15,690 nt of DNA from Thermofilum sp. ex4484_15 (GCA_002254595.1 NJEH01000007.1:1-15690); one strand, 5' to 3'. Shown: positions 1-7,081, counted from the first letter of the stretch. Numbers and translations: made by a program. Notes: generated from the letters alone by a model not told the origin.

Positions 1-326
1 CCCTCGATGCCTTAGTCATAAATCACGATCCTTTAATACCTGGTTGTGTAATTAAGGTTAGGCCCATAGGACTGCTCCTCATGGAGGATGAGGAAGGGCC
101 TGATAGTAAGTTAATATGTGTACCTGTGGATAAAGTAGATCCTAGATTCGCGAAGATAAGGGACGTAAACGACTTACCTCAAGCTCTCAAAGATAAAATA
201 AGGCACTTCTTCGAGCATTATAAAGAATTAGAACCTGGGAAGTGGGTTAAGGTAAAGGGGTGGAAGGGAGCGGAGGAAGCGGAGAAGAGGATAATTAAAG
301 CCATAGAGAGGTTCAAGGGGAAATGA
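1..326 (+). CDS. ppa: Inorganic pyrophosphatase, C-terminal part (5' end outside window)
   Basis: This is the last ~107 codons of a family I soluble inorganic pyrophosphatase, the cytoplasmic Mg2+ enzyme that hydrolyses PPi to phosphate and pulls PPi-releasing reactions forward. The first complete codon is at base 3, and the reading frame is open to the window edge, so the ATG at 81 is internal. The visible part starts in the catalytic aspartate motif (LDALV, the end of the family's DxDPxDxLV signature). It then shows the GCxIxxRPIG stretch, the metal-binding MEDEEGPDSK segment, and the HFFEHYKELEPGKWVKV segment with the active-site Tyr-Lys. The C-terminus ends normally for the family (170-180 residues). 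Its stop overlaps the ATG of the next gene (ATGA at 323-326), so the two are probably translated together. The partner is a sugar nucleotidyltransferase-like gene whose reaction would release PPi. Confidence 0.95.
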   Translation, partial: LDALVINHDPLIPGCVIKVRPIGLLLMEDEEGPDSKLICVPVDKVDPRFAKIRDVNDLPQALKDKIRHFFEHYKELEPGKWVKVKGWKGAEEAEKRIIKAIERFKGK

Positions 327-1603
327 TTATAGCTCTCTTCGAAGATCATAAAGTAACTAATTTTTACCCATTAACTTACACTAGACCGGTTTACGAACTG
401 AGAACGGGCTTATTTAAATTAGGCGAGAGATTATTACACTTTAAAAAACCTGATTGGGAAGTTTACTTCTATATGCGCAATTACCTAGCGGACGTATATA
501 GGCAACAGTACGGTATTAAGGTAAATGAAATACCTAACGATGAGACAGTATTACTCATTAACGGAAGACTCCTTCCTAAGGGTGAATATGAGAACCTATT
601 AAGTAAGGTCATCGATTCCCCTAACGAGGTAGCTTTCTTTTCGGGTGATAGTTTAATATTAGCTAAGTTAAGGGCTAGATCATTAGAGCCCTTAATAAGC
701 GATAGGTGGATGATAAATCGGGAGACGATAAGTTCATTAAAGAGGACAGTAGGGGGAATCGAGGTAAGCGGGTTAAACGTCATAGAATACCCTTGGCAGT
801 TAATCTCCTTAAATAAGGAACTATTGAGGGAGGATTACGTTAGGGGGAAGATAAAAGGGGAGTTAGGTAATTACGTATCCATTTACGGAAGCGGTGAATT
901 GTTTAGTTTAGGCGAAGGTTCCTCAGTGGAGGATTATACCATAATAGATGTACGTAAGGGACCGGTAGTAATAGGTAGGAACGTAGTAATACAGTCCGGG
1001 AGCAGATTAGAGGGGCCTAGTTATATAGGAGATGAATGTACAGTGGTAAGTGATTCATTAATAAGATCTGGAACTAACGTAGGTCCGCATTGCAAGGTAG
1101 GAGGCGAATTAAAGAACGTAATAATCCACGCTAATAGCAATAAAGCCCACGAAGGATTCCTAGGTGAAGCTTATATAGGGGAATGGGTTAACTTGGGGGC
1201 TCTAACTACTAATTCAGATTTAAAGAATACTTATGGTATCGTAAAGGTTAATATAGGAGGGATTAGGATAAGTACGGGCCTTAGAAAGTTAGGTTGTTTC
1301 ATAGGGGACATGGTTAAAACGGCTATAGGAGTCCTTATATATACCGGTAAGAAAGTAGGTTTAGCTTCGCACTTATATGGTACGGTATTCGAGGACGTTC
1401 CTTCATTTGTCATATATTCTAAATCTTTAAATGGCAAAATAGTGGAACTAGAATTAGAGGAAGTTATAAAGATACAAAGGAGGATGTACAGGAGTAGGGG
1501 TAAAGAACTAAGCCGTGAGGAGGAAGAGCTCATTAGGTACCTTTACCAATTAACCGAGGAGGAAAGGAAGGAATCCTTAAAGGAGAAGTTTAAATTAAGT
1601 TAA
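323..1603 (+). CDS. GlmU-like sugar-1-phosphate nucleotidyltransferase / left-handed beta-helix acyltransferase
   Basis: This 426-residue protein resembles the alternative GlmU family (TIGR03991 type), predicted to make UDP-GlcNAc or a related nucleotide sugar. The N-terminus (IIALFEDHKVTNFYPLTYTRP, split here as residues 2-14 and 15-22) matches that family. The classic GxGTRM pyrophosphorylase loop of ordinary GlmU is absent, so nucleotidyl transfer is inferred from the family. Residues ~185-355 form a left-handed beta-helix with hexapeptide repeats (IGRNVVI, YIGDECTV, VGPHCKVG). Within it SNKAHEGFLGEAYIGEW (272-288) carries the likely catalytic His276 of the acetyltransferase domain, followed by NLGALTTNSDLKNTYG. 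The last ~55 residues are charged and helical. The start ATG overlaps the pyrophosphatase stop by four bases. An NagA gene and a GlmS-like gene lie close by, which supports an amino-sugar substrate. Confidence 0.8.
   Translation: MIIALFEDHKVTNFYPLTYTRPVYELRTGLFKLGERLLHFKKPDWEVYFYMRNYLADVYRQQYGIKVNEIPNDETVLLINGRLLPKGEYENLLSKVIDSPNEVAFFSGDSLILAKLRARSLEPLISDRWMINRETISSLKRTVGGIEVSGLNVIEYPWQLISLNKELLREDYVRGKIKGELGNYVSIYGSGELFSLGEGSSVEDYTIIDVRKGPVVIGRNVVIQSGSRLEGPSYIGDECTVVSDSLIRSGTNVGPHCKVGGELKNVIIHANSNKAHEGFLGEAYIGEWVNLGALTTNSDLKNTYGIVKVNIGGIRISTGLRKLGCFIGDMVKTAIGVLIYTGKKVGLASHLYGTVFEDVPSFVIYSKSLNGKIVELELEEVIKIQRRMYRSRGKELSREEEELIRYLYQLTEEERKESLKEKFKLS
1589..1596 (+). promoter_or_regulatory. Possible TATA box for the small 88-aa gene
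   Basis: TTTAAATT lies about 30 bases before GTG 1624, inside the last codons of the GlmU-like gene. That distance would place a start of transcription at or just before the start codon. It is AT-rich coding sequence as well, so this is only a candidate. Confidence 0.35.
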
Positions 1604-1623
1604 CTACCCATTATTCTTTTAGA

Positions 1624-1890
1624 GTGAGTAAAATGGACGAAAAAGAATTATTGAGGAATTCCATTATTATACACCATATAGTTAGCTTAGTTAGGGGTTA
1701 CCTCTCTAATTATGAGTTAAAAGAGGATAAGATGGTATTACCGGAACATTGTCCAATAGTAGAGTTATGTAAGTTCTTCAAGGTCTATAAGGGGGGCGAT
1801 AAGGGCCTCGACCTAAACGAATTAGCGGATAAGATAGAGGATTACTTACAGGATTTACTACTTAAAGCTTTTAAATCGAAAGAAGGGTAG
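1624..1890 (+). CDS. Small uncharacterised protein, 88 aa
   Basis: I do not recognise this family. The frame starts at GTG 1624, with an in-frame ATG at 1633 as the alternative start (85 aa). The protein looks soluble and mostly helical: an amphipathic N-terminal helix, a short segment with two cysteines (PEHCPIVELCKFF, C43 and C49 or near), a Gly-rich turn (YKGGDKG), then a charged C-terminal helix (LNELADKIEDYLQDLLLKAF). There are no membrane segments or signal peptide. It lies 20 bases after the GlmU-like gene on the same strand. No clear ribosome site precedes it, and a TTTAAATT box at 1589-1596 sits at the right distance for a leaderless transcript, so it may have its own promoter. Codon use is like its neighbours. 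Its function is unknown. Confidence 0.6.
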   Translation: MSKMDEKELLRNSIIIHHIVSLVRGYLSNYELKEDKMVLPEHCPIVELCKFFKVYKGGDKGLDLNELADKIEDYLQDLLLKAFKSKEG

Positions 1891-1919
1891 TTCTCGCTTC
1901 TTGAGAGGGGATCATATAG

Positions 1920-3074
1920 CTATTTATCTTGATATAGTTTAACCCCCTCGACATATGTAGCTACTACCCTTAAGCTCCTGTCCAATATAACTATGTCAGC
2001 TTTACTCCCTACGGTTATTTCGCCTATTCCTCCCTCCCCTATAAGCCTAGCGGGATTATAGGTAGCCATTTTAACGGTCTCCCTTAAAGGTACCCCTACC
2101 TCTTTAACCATATTCCTTAAGGCTCTATCCATAGTTAAAGTACTACCGGCTAGCGTACCATCCCTTAATCTACAAACACCCCCCTTAACTATCACCTCCC
2201 TTGTTCCTAAATTGTAAATTCCGTCAGGTAACCCAGTAGCTGCTATGGAGTCGGTAACTAGTACTATGCGCTCACAACCCTTACAGTAATATACTAACCT
2301 TAAGGTAGCTTTATGTAAATGGATTAAATCGGCTATTACTTCTACATAGGTATCTCCTCTTTCCAGGAAGGCTCCTACCATTCCCGGTTCCCTGTGGTGA
2401 AAGGGCCTCATACCGTTAAAAAGATGGGTAGCTAATATCGCTCCTTCATCTATAGCCTTAACGGTTTCCTTGTAAGTAGCATTACTATGTCCTAGGGAGA
2501 CTAATACCCCCTTCTTCCTAGCTTCCCTTAAGATCTCTAAGGAACCTTTAAGTTCGGGGGCTATAGTAATCCTCTTAAATAAACCGCTTGAAGCCTCATA
2601 TAACTTAGTAAATTCAACTAGGTTAGGTTCCCTTAAATATTCTAAGGGTTGAGCTCCAGCTCTCTCGGGATTTAAGTAAGGTCCCTCTAAATGAACGCCC
2701 AAGATCTTAGCCCCCTTAATTCCTCTCCTTAGGGCCTCCTTAACCGACTTAAGGGCCTTCTCGATAGTAGGTAAAGGAGACGTAACTATAGTAGGTAAGA
2801 AGGAGGTAACGCCATGTTTAACCAAGTTCATCGCTATACCTTCTAAAGCCTCTACCTCCCCCTCGCTTACGTCCCTACCATAAGCTCCATGTATATGTAA
2901 ATCTATCATCCCGGGGATCATGATACCCTCAGGGTATTCCTCCAATTCCCTTACTCCGCTCGGTTCGCTATGATATAAGCCCTTAATTACCCCTTTAACC
3001 TCATCTACTAAAACGTAAACATCCCTAAGTACTTCATGAGGAGTAATTATCACACTTACCTTTATCGCCTTCAC
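1920..3074 (-). CDS. nagA: N-acetylglucosamine-6-phosphate deacetylase
   Basis: NagA removes the acetyl group from GlcNAc-6-P to give GlcN-6-P and acetate, a cytoplasmic metal-dependent step of amino-sugar breakdown and recycling. The 384-residue protein is full length. It shows the metal-site HxH in PGMIDLHIHGAYG (H60, H62), the metal-ligand glutamate in GVHLEGPYLNPERAGA (E130), SLGHSNATY (H196), THLFNGMRPFHHREPG (H217), and the catalytic aspartate in LVTDSIAATGLPDG (D275). DGTLAGSTLTMDRALRNMV and a terminal VGSKADIVILD, typical of the family, follow. The start is GTG 3074: an in-frame TAA lies directly before it, and no ATG fits upstream. It is convergent with the small gene ending at 1890 and divergent from yjbQ. 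Its product is the likely substrate of the SIS enzyme at 4455. Confidence 0.95.
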   Translation of the reverse strand: MKAIKVSVIITPHEVLRDVYVLVDEVKGVIKGLYHSEPSGVRELEEYPEGIMIPGMIDLHIHGAYGRDVSEGEVEALEGIAMNLVKHGVTSFLPTIVTSPLPTIEKALKSVKEALRRGIKGAKILGVHLEGPYLNPERAGAQPLEYLREPNLVEFTKLYEASSGLFKRITIAPELKGSLEILREARKKGVLVSLGHSNATYKETVKAIDEGAILATHLFNGMRPFHHREPGMVGAFLERGDTYVEVIADLIHLHKATLRLVYYCKGCERIVLVTDSIAATGLPDGIYNLGTREVIVKGGVCRLRDGTLAGSTLTMDRALRNMVKEVGVPLRETVKMATYNPARLIGEGGIGEITVGSKADIVILDRSLRVVATYVEGVKLYQDK

Positions 3075-3103
3075 TTAGGAAGACCCACATTATACTAACT
3101 TAG

Positions 3104-3116
3104 TAAATATTAAACC
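3104..3116 (-). promoter_or_regulatory. Probable nagA promoter (BRE/TATA)
   Basis: Read on the minus strand this is GGTTTAATATTTA, a good archaeal TATA element centred about 35 bases before the GTG start at 3074. It predicts a leader of only about ten bases, which agrees with the lack of a clear ribosome site. Confidence 0.5.
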
Positions 3117-3131
3117 TTAATCCCTCAAAAA

Positions 3132-3143
3132 AGCTAAAAATTA
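3132..3143 (+). promoter_or_regulatory. Possible promoter of the yjbQ operon
   Basis: An A-rich element followed by AGCTAAAAATTA sits about 38 bases before ATG 3176. It would give a leader of roughly 10-15 bases, enough to contain the GGGGTGA ribosome site at 3165-3171. The match to a TATA consensus is only fair. Confidence 0.35.
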
Positions 3144-3175
3144 CCGATTCGCTTTAGGGATAAAGGGGTGACCTA

Positions 3176-3607
3176 ATGAGGGTCTACATGAGGGAATTTA
3201 AGGTGGTATCTAAAAGGGAGAGGGAGATAATTAACATAACCGATAGGGTAAGAGAGTTAATTAAGGAGTCAGGTATTAAGGAGGGCTTGGCATTGGTCTT
3301 TTCTAAACATACCACTACAGGCATTTTCATAAACGAAAATGAGAGGGGATTAGAGAGGGACGTAATTAATTACTTCAACGAAGCAGTTAGGGACGACGGA
3401 GATTACTTCCATCACCACTATTTTTATAAGGATGGGAGGATGGCAGTAAACGCTTGGGCTCACTTAAGGAGCATATTAGTGGGATTAAATGTAGTAATAC
3501 CGTTAAGGGATGGCGAGCTACTTCTAGGATCAAGAGAGAACGTGTACTTAGCAGAGTTCGACGGCCCTAAGGAGAGGACATTAGTTATAACCGTATTAGG
3601 TGAATGA
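3176..3607 (+). CDS. yjbQ: YjbQ / UPF0047 family protein
   Basis: This 143-residue protein belongs to the YjbQ (UPF0047) family, small beta-barrel proteins. Some have weak thiamin-phosphate-synthase activity, but their true role is not settled. Family marks are FSKHTTTGIFINENE (43-57, conserved His and Thr run), the DYFHHHYF segment with a possible metal-binding His triplet (79-81), NAWAHLRSILVG (92-103), and LLLGSRENVYLAEFDGPKER near the end, where the family usually has GTWQ in place of GSRE. ATG 3176 is preferred over ATG 3188 because GGGGTGA at 3165-3171 sits four bases before it. It is the first gene of a chain whose members overlap by ATGA, which ties it to an amidohydrolase, a GlmS-like SIS enzyme and a sugar or inositol phosphatase. 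Confidence 0.9.
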   Translation: MRVYMREFKVVSKREREIINITDRVRELIKESGIKEGLALVFSKHTTTGIFINENERGLERDVINYFNEAVRDDGDYFHHHYFYKDGRMAVNAWAHLRSILVGLNVVIPLRDGELLLGSRENVYLAEFDGPKERTLVITVLGE

Positions 3608-4458
3608 ACTTGCCGGTAGTAGATTTTCACATACATCCCTTAGTAAGCGAGGTAATAGATGAAGATAAGTATAAATGTCAAAGGGAAGTCTTCGGGCTTA
3701 GAACCTCTCCACAACCTTTGGAAACTCTTCTAAGTCAGATGCAAGAAGCTTCGGTAGAGAGAGGCGTATTATTGGCTTTGGATTGTTCAGTCAAGGCTAA
3801 TTGCAGTTTGCCTAGCAATGAGGAAGTAGCGTCAATAGTTAAGAAGTACCCGAGCAAGTTCGTAGGCTTCGGGAGTTTACATCCCTATCGCGAAGGAAGT
3901 TTAAGGGAACTTCTCGAGGAGGAGGTGATAAATTTAGGGTTAAGGGGGTTAAAGCTAAATCCCTCCATTCAAGATTTCGATCCCCTCTCCCAAAGAGCTT
4001 TACAGCTTTACGGAGAGCTGGAGAGGTTAAATTTACCTTTAATAGTACATACGGGGCTAAGTTGGTTCCCTTCGACCTCATTAGAGTACTGTAAACCCTT
4101 AATCTGGGATAACGTAGCTAGGAGATTTCCTAACTTAAAGATAGTATTATCCCATCTCGGTTGGCCATGGGTATGGGACGCCATAGCGGTAGCCTTAAGG
4201 AACGATAACGTATTCTTGGACATATCAAATACGTTTACGGGATCCCCTAACGAGCACCTTAGATACTTATTAACGGAATTAGTACCTAAGAGGTTCGTTG
4301 AAAGGTTCTTAAACGAGAAGATAATCTTCGGATCTGATTACCCTAGGATAGAAATACCTAAGATGGTTAGAGCCTTAAGGGGGGTAGGACTTAAGGAGGA
4401 GATCGAGGAAGCTATTTTACGTTTAAATGCATTGAAGATATTAGGTGATGAAGAATGA
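3604..4458 (+). CDS. Amidohydrolase-family (amidohydrolase 2) metal-dependent TIM-barrel hydrolase
   Basis: The 284-residue protein has the amidohydrolase superfamily metal site: the HxH pair in VVDFHIHPLV (H9, H11), a histidine after strand 5 in PLIVHTGLSW (H149), another in IVLSHLGWPWVWDAI (H184), and the catalytic aspartate in IIFGSDYPR (D245). GLRGLKLNPS (112-121) holds a lysine in the place typical of the ACMSD/TIM-barrel subgroup. Members of this group hydrolyse or decarboxylate small ring compounds, lactones or amides, and the substrate here cannot be read from sequence. The ATG overlaps the yjbQ stop (ATGA at 3604-3607), and the stop overlaps the SIS gene start. The tight coupling suggests that all four proteins act on related intermediates. 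Confidence 0.85.
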   Translation: MNLPVVDFHIHPLVSEVIDEDKYKCQREVFGLRTSPQPLETLLSQMQEASVERGVLLALDCSVKANCSLPSNEEVASIVKKYPSKFVGFGSLHPYREGSLRELLEEEVINLGLRGLKLNPSIQDFDPLSQRALQLYGELERLNLPLIVHTGLSWFPSTSLEYCKPLIWDNVARRFPNLKIVLSHLGWPWVWDAIAVALRNDNVFLDISNTFTGSPNEHLRYLLTELVPKRFVERFLNEKIIFGSDYPRIEIPKMVRALRGVGLKEEIEEAILRLNALKILGDEE

Positions 4459-5471
4459 TACACTATATGATAAAGGAAGCTAAGGAAGGACCTTCAGCTA
4501 TCTCGATCGTCATGAAGGATGAAGGAGTTAAAGCGCTGGCAGAGGAGGTAAGTTCCTCTAGTAGGATCTTTCTCTTCGGGTGCGGTTCTTCCTATAATAT
4601 AGCCCTCTACGGAGCTAAAGTAGCTGAGGCCTTAGATTTAGGTCCCGAAACTTATGCCATGCCTTCATCCGAGTTCGACTATTTCATAAATAAGTTGAGG
4701 AAGGACGATTTAGCTATAGCTATTTCGAGATCTGGGGAAACTAGCGAGACCCTTAACGTAGCGTTAAAAATAGCGAGACGAGGGTTAAGGTTATTCGCGA
4801 TAACTAATGATCCTAGTAGCAGTTTAGCTAAAGCTTCCATAGGTTACGCTTCCATGGGAGGAGGAAGGGAGGAGAGCATAGTGATGACCAAGACGTTCCT
4901 GGCCGGTTGCTTAGCCTTATTACGCGCCTTTAAAGTAAGTAAGGGTTATGATCTAAGCGGGGAACTACCCTATAGATTAGGGGAGTTAATAAATAATTAT
5001 GAACTTCGCTTAAGGGAATATTCAGAAGAATTTTCTAAGGCTAAATTAGCGGTAAATTTAGGGCATTCCTATACTTACCCTATAGCCTTAGAATCTTCAA
5101 TTAAATTAACCGAGACTAGTTTAATACCATCGGTTACCTACTACCTGCTGGAGTTCAGGCACGGGCCTAAAGCTTTAATAGAGAAAGGGGTCTACGTGAT
5201 AGCCTTCCTAACTAAGGATGAGCATTATGATCTTTATCTAGATTTAATACACGAGGTACGCTCTCTAGGCGCTAAGATAACTTTAATAACTAATTACGAA
5301 GGTGATGGAGACATGGTAATAAGGGTTGGAGTAGAGGATCCATTGGAGGCTTCAGCTCTCTTCATAACGCCGATCCACCTACTATCTTACTATTCAGCCG
5401 TAAGGAGGAATTTAAACCCCGATAAACCTAGGCATTTATCAAAAGTAGTTAAGATCAAGGGTTTAAGATGA
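4455..5471 (+). CDS. SIS-domain aminosugar isomerase/deaminase (GlmS-like without glutaminase; GlmD-like)
   Basis: The 338-residue protein has two SIS domains and corresponds to the isomerase half of glucosamine-6-phosphate synthase, without the N-terminal glutaminase. Phosphate-sugar loops are FGCGSSYN (41-48) and ISRSGETSET (90-99). Residues matching the GlmS active site are all present: Glu213, Lys217, Glu220 (LESSIKLTE), His236 (FRHGPKAL), and the C-terminal lysine in KPRHLSKVVKI (K330). Such stand-alone proteins include archaeal GlmD, which deaminates GlcN-6-P to fructose-6-P, the expected next step after NagA. Ammonia-dependent synthesis in the reverse direction is possible. The start is set by the ATGA overlap at 4455-4458 and GGTGATG at 4444-4450. 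The stop overlaps the phosphatase start. Confidence 0.85.
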   Translation: MIHYMIKEAKEGPSAISIVMKDEGVKALAEEVSSSSRIFLFGCGSSYNIALYGAKVAEALDLGPETYAMPSSEFDYFINKLRKDDLAIAISRSGETSETLNVALKIARRGLRLFAITNDPSSSLAKASIGYASMGGGREESIVMTKTFLAGCLALLRAFKVSKGYDLSGELPYRLGELINNYELRLREYSEEFSKAKLAVNLGHSYTYPIALESSIKLTETSLIPSVTYYLLEFRHGPKALIEKGVYVIAFLTKDEHYDLYLDLIHEVRSLGAKITLITNYEGDGDMVIRVGVEDPLEASALFITPIHLLSYYSAVRRNLNPDKPRHLSKVVKIKGLR

Positions 5472-6286
5472 GGGAATATAGGGAGTTCCTCAATAAGGTA
5501 CTGAGGAGGGTAAGAGGAGAGGTACTGAGTAGGTTAAATCCTTACTTCTTTAGGGAGGTAGGTAAGGGCGCTGGAGGAGATAGTACCTTAATGATAGATA
5601 AAGTAGCTGAGGAATTAATCCTAGAGAACATTAGGAGTGCCTTTCCTAACTCCACGGTGGTTAGCGAGGAGAGCGGAGTAGTAGAAGTAGGTAAAGGAGG
5701 CCCTCCCTTCGTAATAGTCGATCCCATAGATGGTAGTTTAAACGCTACTAGGGACTTTCTAAAGTTTTCAATTTCCATAGCTATAGCCGAGGGAAAAAGG
5801 TTAAGCGATGTAAGTGCCGGAGGGGTGATGGATGTAAGATGCGGAGATTTCTTCGAAGCCTATAGAGGTTTCGGAGTATTCGTTAATGGTAAAAGGGTGA
5901 AAACCTCTAAGGTTAAGCAAGTAGAGGAAGCCATAATATCCATACCTATAACCCATTACGCTAAAGCTAGTAAGTTGGATATCTTAACTTCTTTACTCAA
6001 CGTAGCTAAAAGAGTTAGGAACTTAGGATCTACATCGCTCGAGCTTTCCTATGTAGGGGCAGGAATTTTTGATGCCTTCGTAGACTTAAGCGGTAGAACT
6101 AGGAACGTGGATATAGCAGCAGCTTACCTAATAGTTAAGGAGGGCGGAGGTGTCATACTGAGTGGAGAAATGGAAGAACTCGATGGTAGGGTAGATACGA
6201 TAACTGATTTAAGCGTATTAGCAGCTTCTAGTTCCGAGCTAGCTAACTCGATATTTTCATTAATTAAAGGCGTAAAGTTATCATAA
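5468..6286 (+). CDS. Inositol-monophosphatase-family sugar phosphatase (archaeal IMPase/FBPase type)
   Basis: The 272-residue protein belongs to the Mg2+-dependent, Li+-sensitive phosphatase superfamily. Archaeal members often act on inositol-1-phosphate, fructose-1,6-bisphosphate or both. Visible motifs are GGDSTLMIDKVAEE (37-50), the metal ligands in VSEESG (E67, E68), VDPIDGSLN (84-92, D85 and D88), GSTSLELSYVGAGIFDAFVD (187-206), and D215 in TRNVDIAAAYLIVKEGG. The usual Trp before that Asp is Val here. The ATG overlaps the SIS stop (ATGA at 5468-5471). A fructose-bisphosphatase role would fit the fructose-6-P made by the SIS enzyme, while an amino-sugar or inositol phosphatase role is also possible. 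The motif sequences alone do not decide the substrate. Confidence 0.88.
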   Translation: MREYREFLNKVLRRVRGEVLSRLNPYFFREVGKGAGGDSTLMIDKVAEELILENIRSAFPNSTVVSEESGVVEVGKGGPPFVIVDPIDGSLNATRDFLKFSISIAIAEGKRLSDVSAGGVMDVRCGDFFEAYRGFGVFVNGKRVKTSKVKQVEEAIISIPITHYAKASKLDILTSLLNVAKRVRNLGSTSLELSYVGAGIFDAFVDLSGRTRNVDIAAAYLIVKEGGGVILSGEMEELDGRVDTITDLSVLAASSSELANSIFSLIKGVKLS

Positions 6287-6306
6287 AATTACGGGGGACT
6301 AAAGGT

Positions 6307-6519
6307 ATGAGTAGAGATCAAATAGTAGGATTAATTATAATGATCCTATCGACCATAATAGCCGTAGTATATGTTTACGCCCTCCTTAACCCTAAATACG
6401 CTATTTTAGTACTCAAATTAACCGCTGGCGTATTAGTGCTGACCATCCTCTTTATAATAGGATGGATAGGTTATACCTTAGTTACGACGCCTCCTCCCCC
6501 TATAGGGGAGGAGAGCTAG
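6307..6519 (+). CDS. Small two-helix membrane protein
   Basis: This 70-residue protein has two predicted membrane helices: residues ~7-27 (VGLIIMILSTIIAVVYVYAL) and ~34-58 (VLKLTAGVLVLTILFIIGWI). They are joined by a short loop (NPKY) and followed by a Pro-rich tail (TTPPPPIGEES). The end of the second helix plus tail (WIGYTLVTTPPPP) is a pattern I associate with a small conserved membrane protein of TACK archaea, sometimes labelled a transcriptional regulator without clear basis. Its function is unknown. It starts 20 bases after the phosphatase gene, which suggests the same operon. Its stop lies inside the ribosome site of the macro-domain gene. Confidence 0.7.
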   Translation: MSRDQIVGLIIMILSTIIAVVYVYALLNPKYAILVLKLTAGVLVLTILFIIGWIGYTLVTTPPPPIGEES

Positions 6520-6526
6520 GAGGGAG
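6519..6526 (+). promoter_or_regulatory. Ribosome-binding site deciding the macro-domain start
   Basis: GGAGGGAG begins on the last base of the membrane-protein stop codon and lies seven bases before TTG 6534. No comparable site precedes the longer ATG 6462 reading. Confidence 0.6.
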
Positions 6527-6533
6527 ATGGGCT

Positions 6534-7076
6534 TTGGTCTTTGAAGTAAGCGTACGTAGGTTAAGGATAGTATTGATCAAAGGGGATATTACTGAAGTAG
6601 ACGCGGAGGCTATAGTTAATGCCGCCAATTCTTACATGTGGATGGGAGGAGGGGTAGCAGGAGCTATAAAGAGGAAAGGAGGAAAGGAAATAGAGAACGA
6701 GGCGCGTAAGTATGCACCGGTACCCGTAGGGGGCGCTATAGCTACTTCGGCCGGTAAGTTAAAGGCCAAATATGTAATCCATGCAGTAGGACCCAAATGG
6801 GGGGAGGGGGAGGAAGAAAAGAAGCTCTCCTTAGCTACTTTAAATAGCTTAAAGTTAGCGGAGAGGTTAGGCATTAAAAGCATAGCCTTTCCCGCTATTT
6901 CCACGGGAGCTTTCGGATGTCCTAAAGAGTTAAGTGCTAAGGCCATGTTATCTACGGTACTTAAGTACGCTAAGATAGCTACTAAATTGAAGAAGGTAAT
7001 CTTCTGCCTATACGATGAGGAAACCTATAGGGTTTTCGAAGGGACCCTTAAATCGCTACTCCTTAAGCTAACTTAG
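6534..7076 (+). CDS. Macro-domain protein (ADP-ribose/O-acetyl-ADP-ribose hydrolase-like)
   Basis: About 181 residues form one macro domain, which binds ADP-ribose and in many members removes ADP-ribose or deacetylates O-acetyl-ADP-ribose. Motifs are the opening IKGDITEVDAEAIVNAANS, GGGVAGAIKRKGG (the loop around the distal ribose), VPVGGAIATSAG, YVIHAVGPKW, and the phosphate-binding FPAISTGAFGCP. The frame is open back to an ATG at 6462, but that start would overlap the membrane-protein gene by 58 bases and add a tail not seen in the family. TTG 6534 has GGAGGGAG at 6519-6526, seven bases upstream, and gives the normal domain start, so I use it. The gene follows the membrane-protein gene closely and is probably the last of the operon that begins with yjbQ. 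Confidence 0.88.
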   Translation: MVFEVSVRRLRIVLIKGDITEVDAEAIVNAANSYMWMGGGVAGAIKRKGGKEIENEARKYAPVPVGGAIATSAGKLKAKYVIHAVGPKWGEGEEEKKLSLATLNSLKLAERLGIKSIAFPAISTGAFGCPKELSAKAMLSTVLKYAKIATKLKKVIFCLYDEETYRVFEGTLKSLLLKLT

Positions 7077-7081
7077 CTCTA

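Noticed and set aside
1891..1915. Hairpin terminator between the convergent small gene and nagA
   Set aside because: Only a four-base stem (TCTC/GAGA) can be formed and no T-run follows on either strand.
6462..6533. N-terminal extension of the macro-domain protein from ATG 6462
   Set aside because: It overlaps the membrane-protein gene, has no ribosome site, and does not match the family N-terminus.
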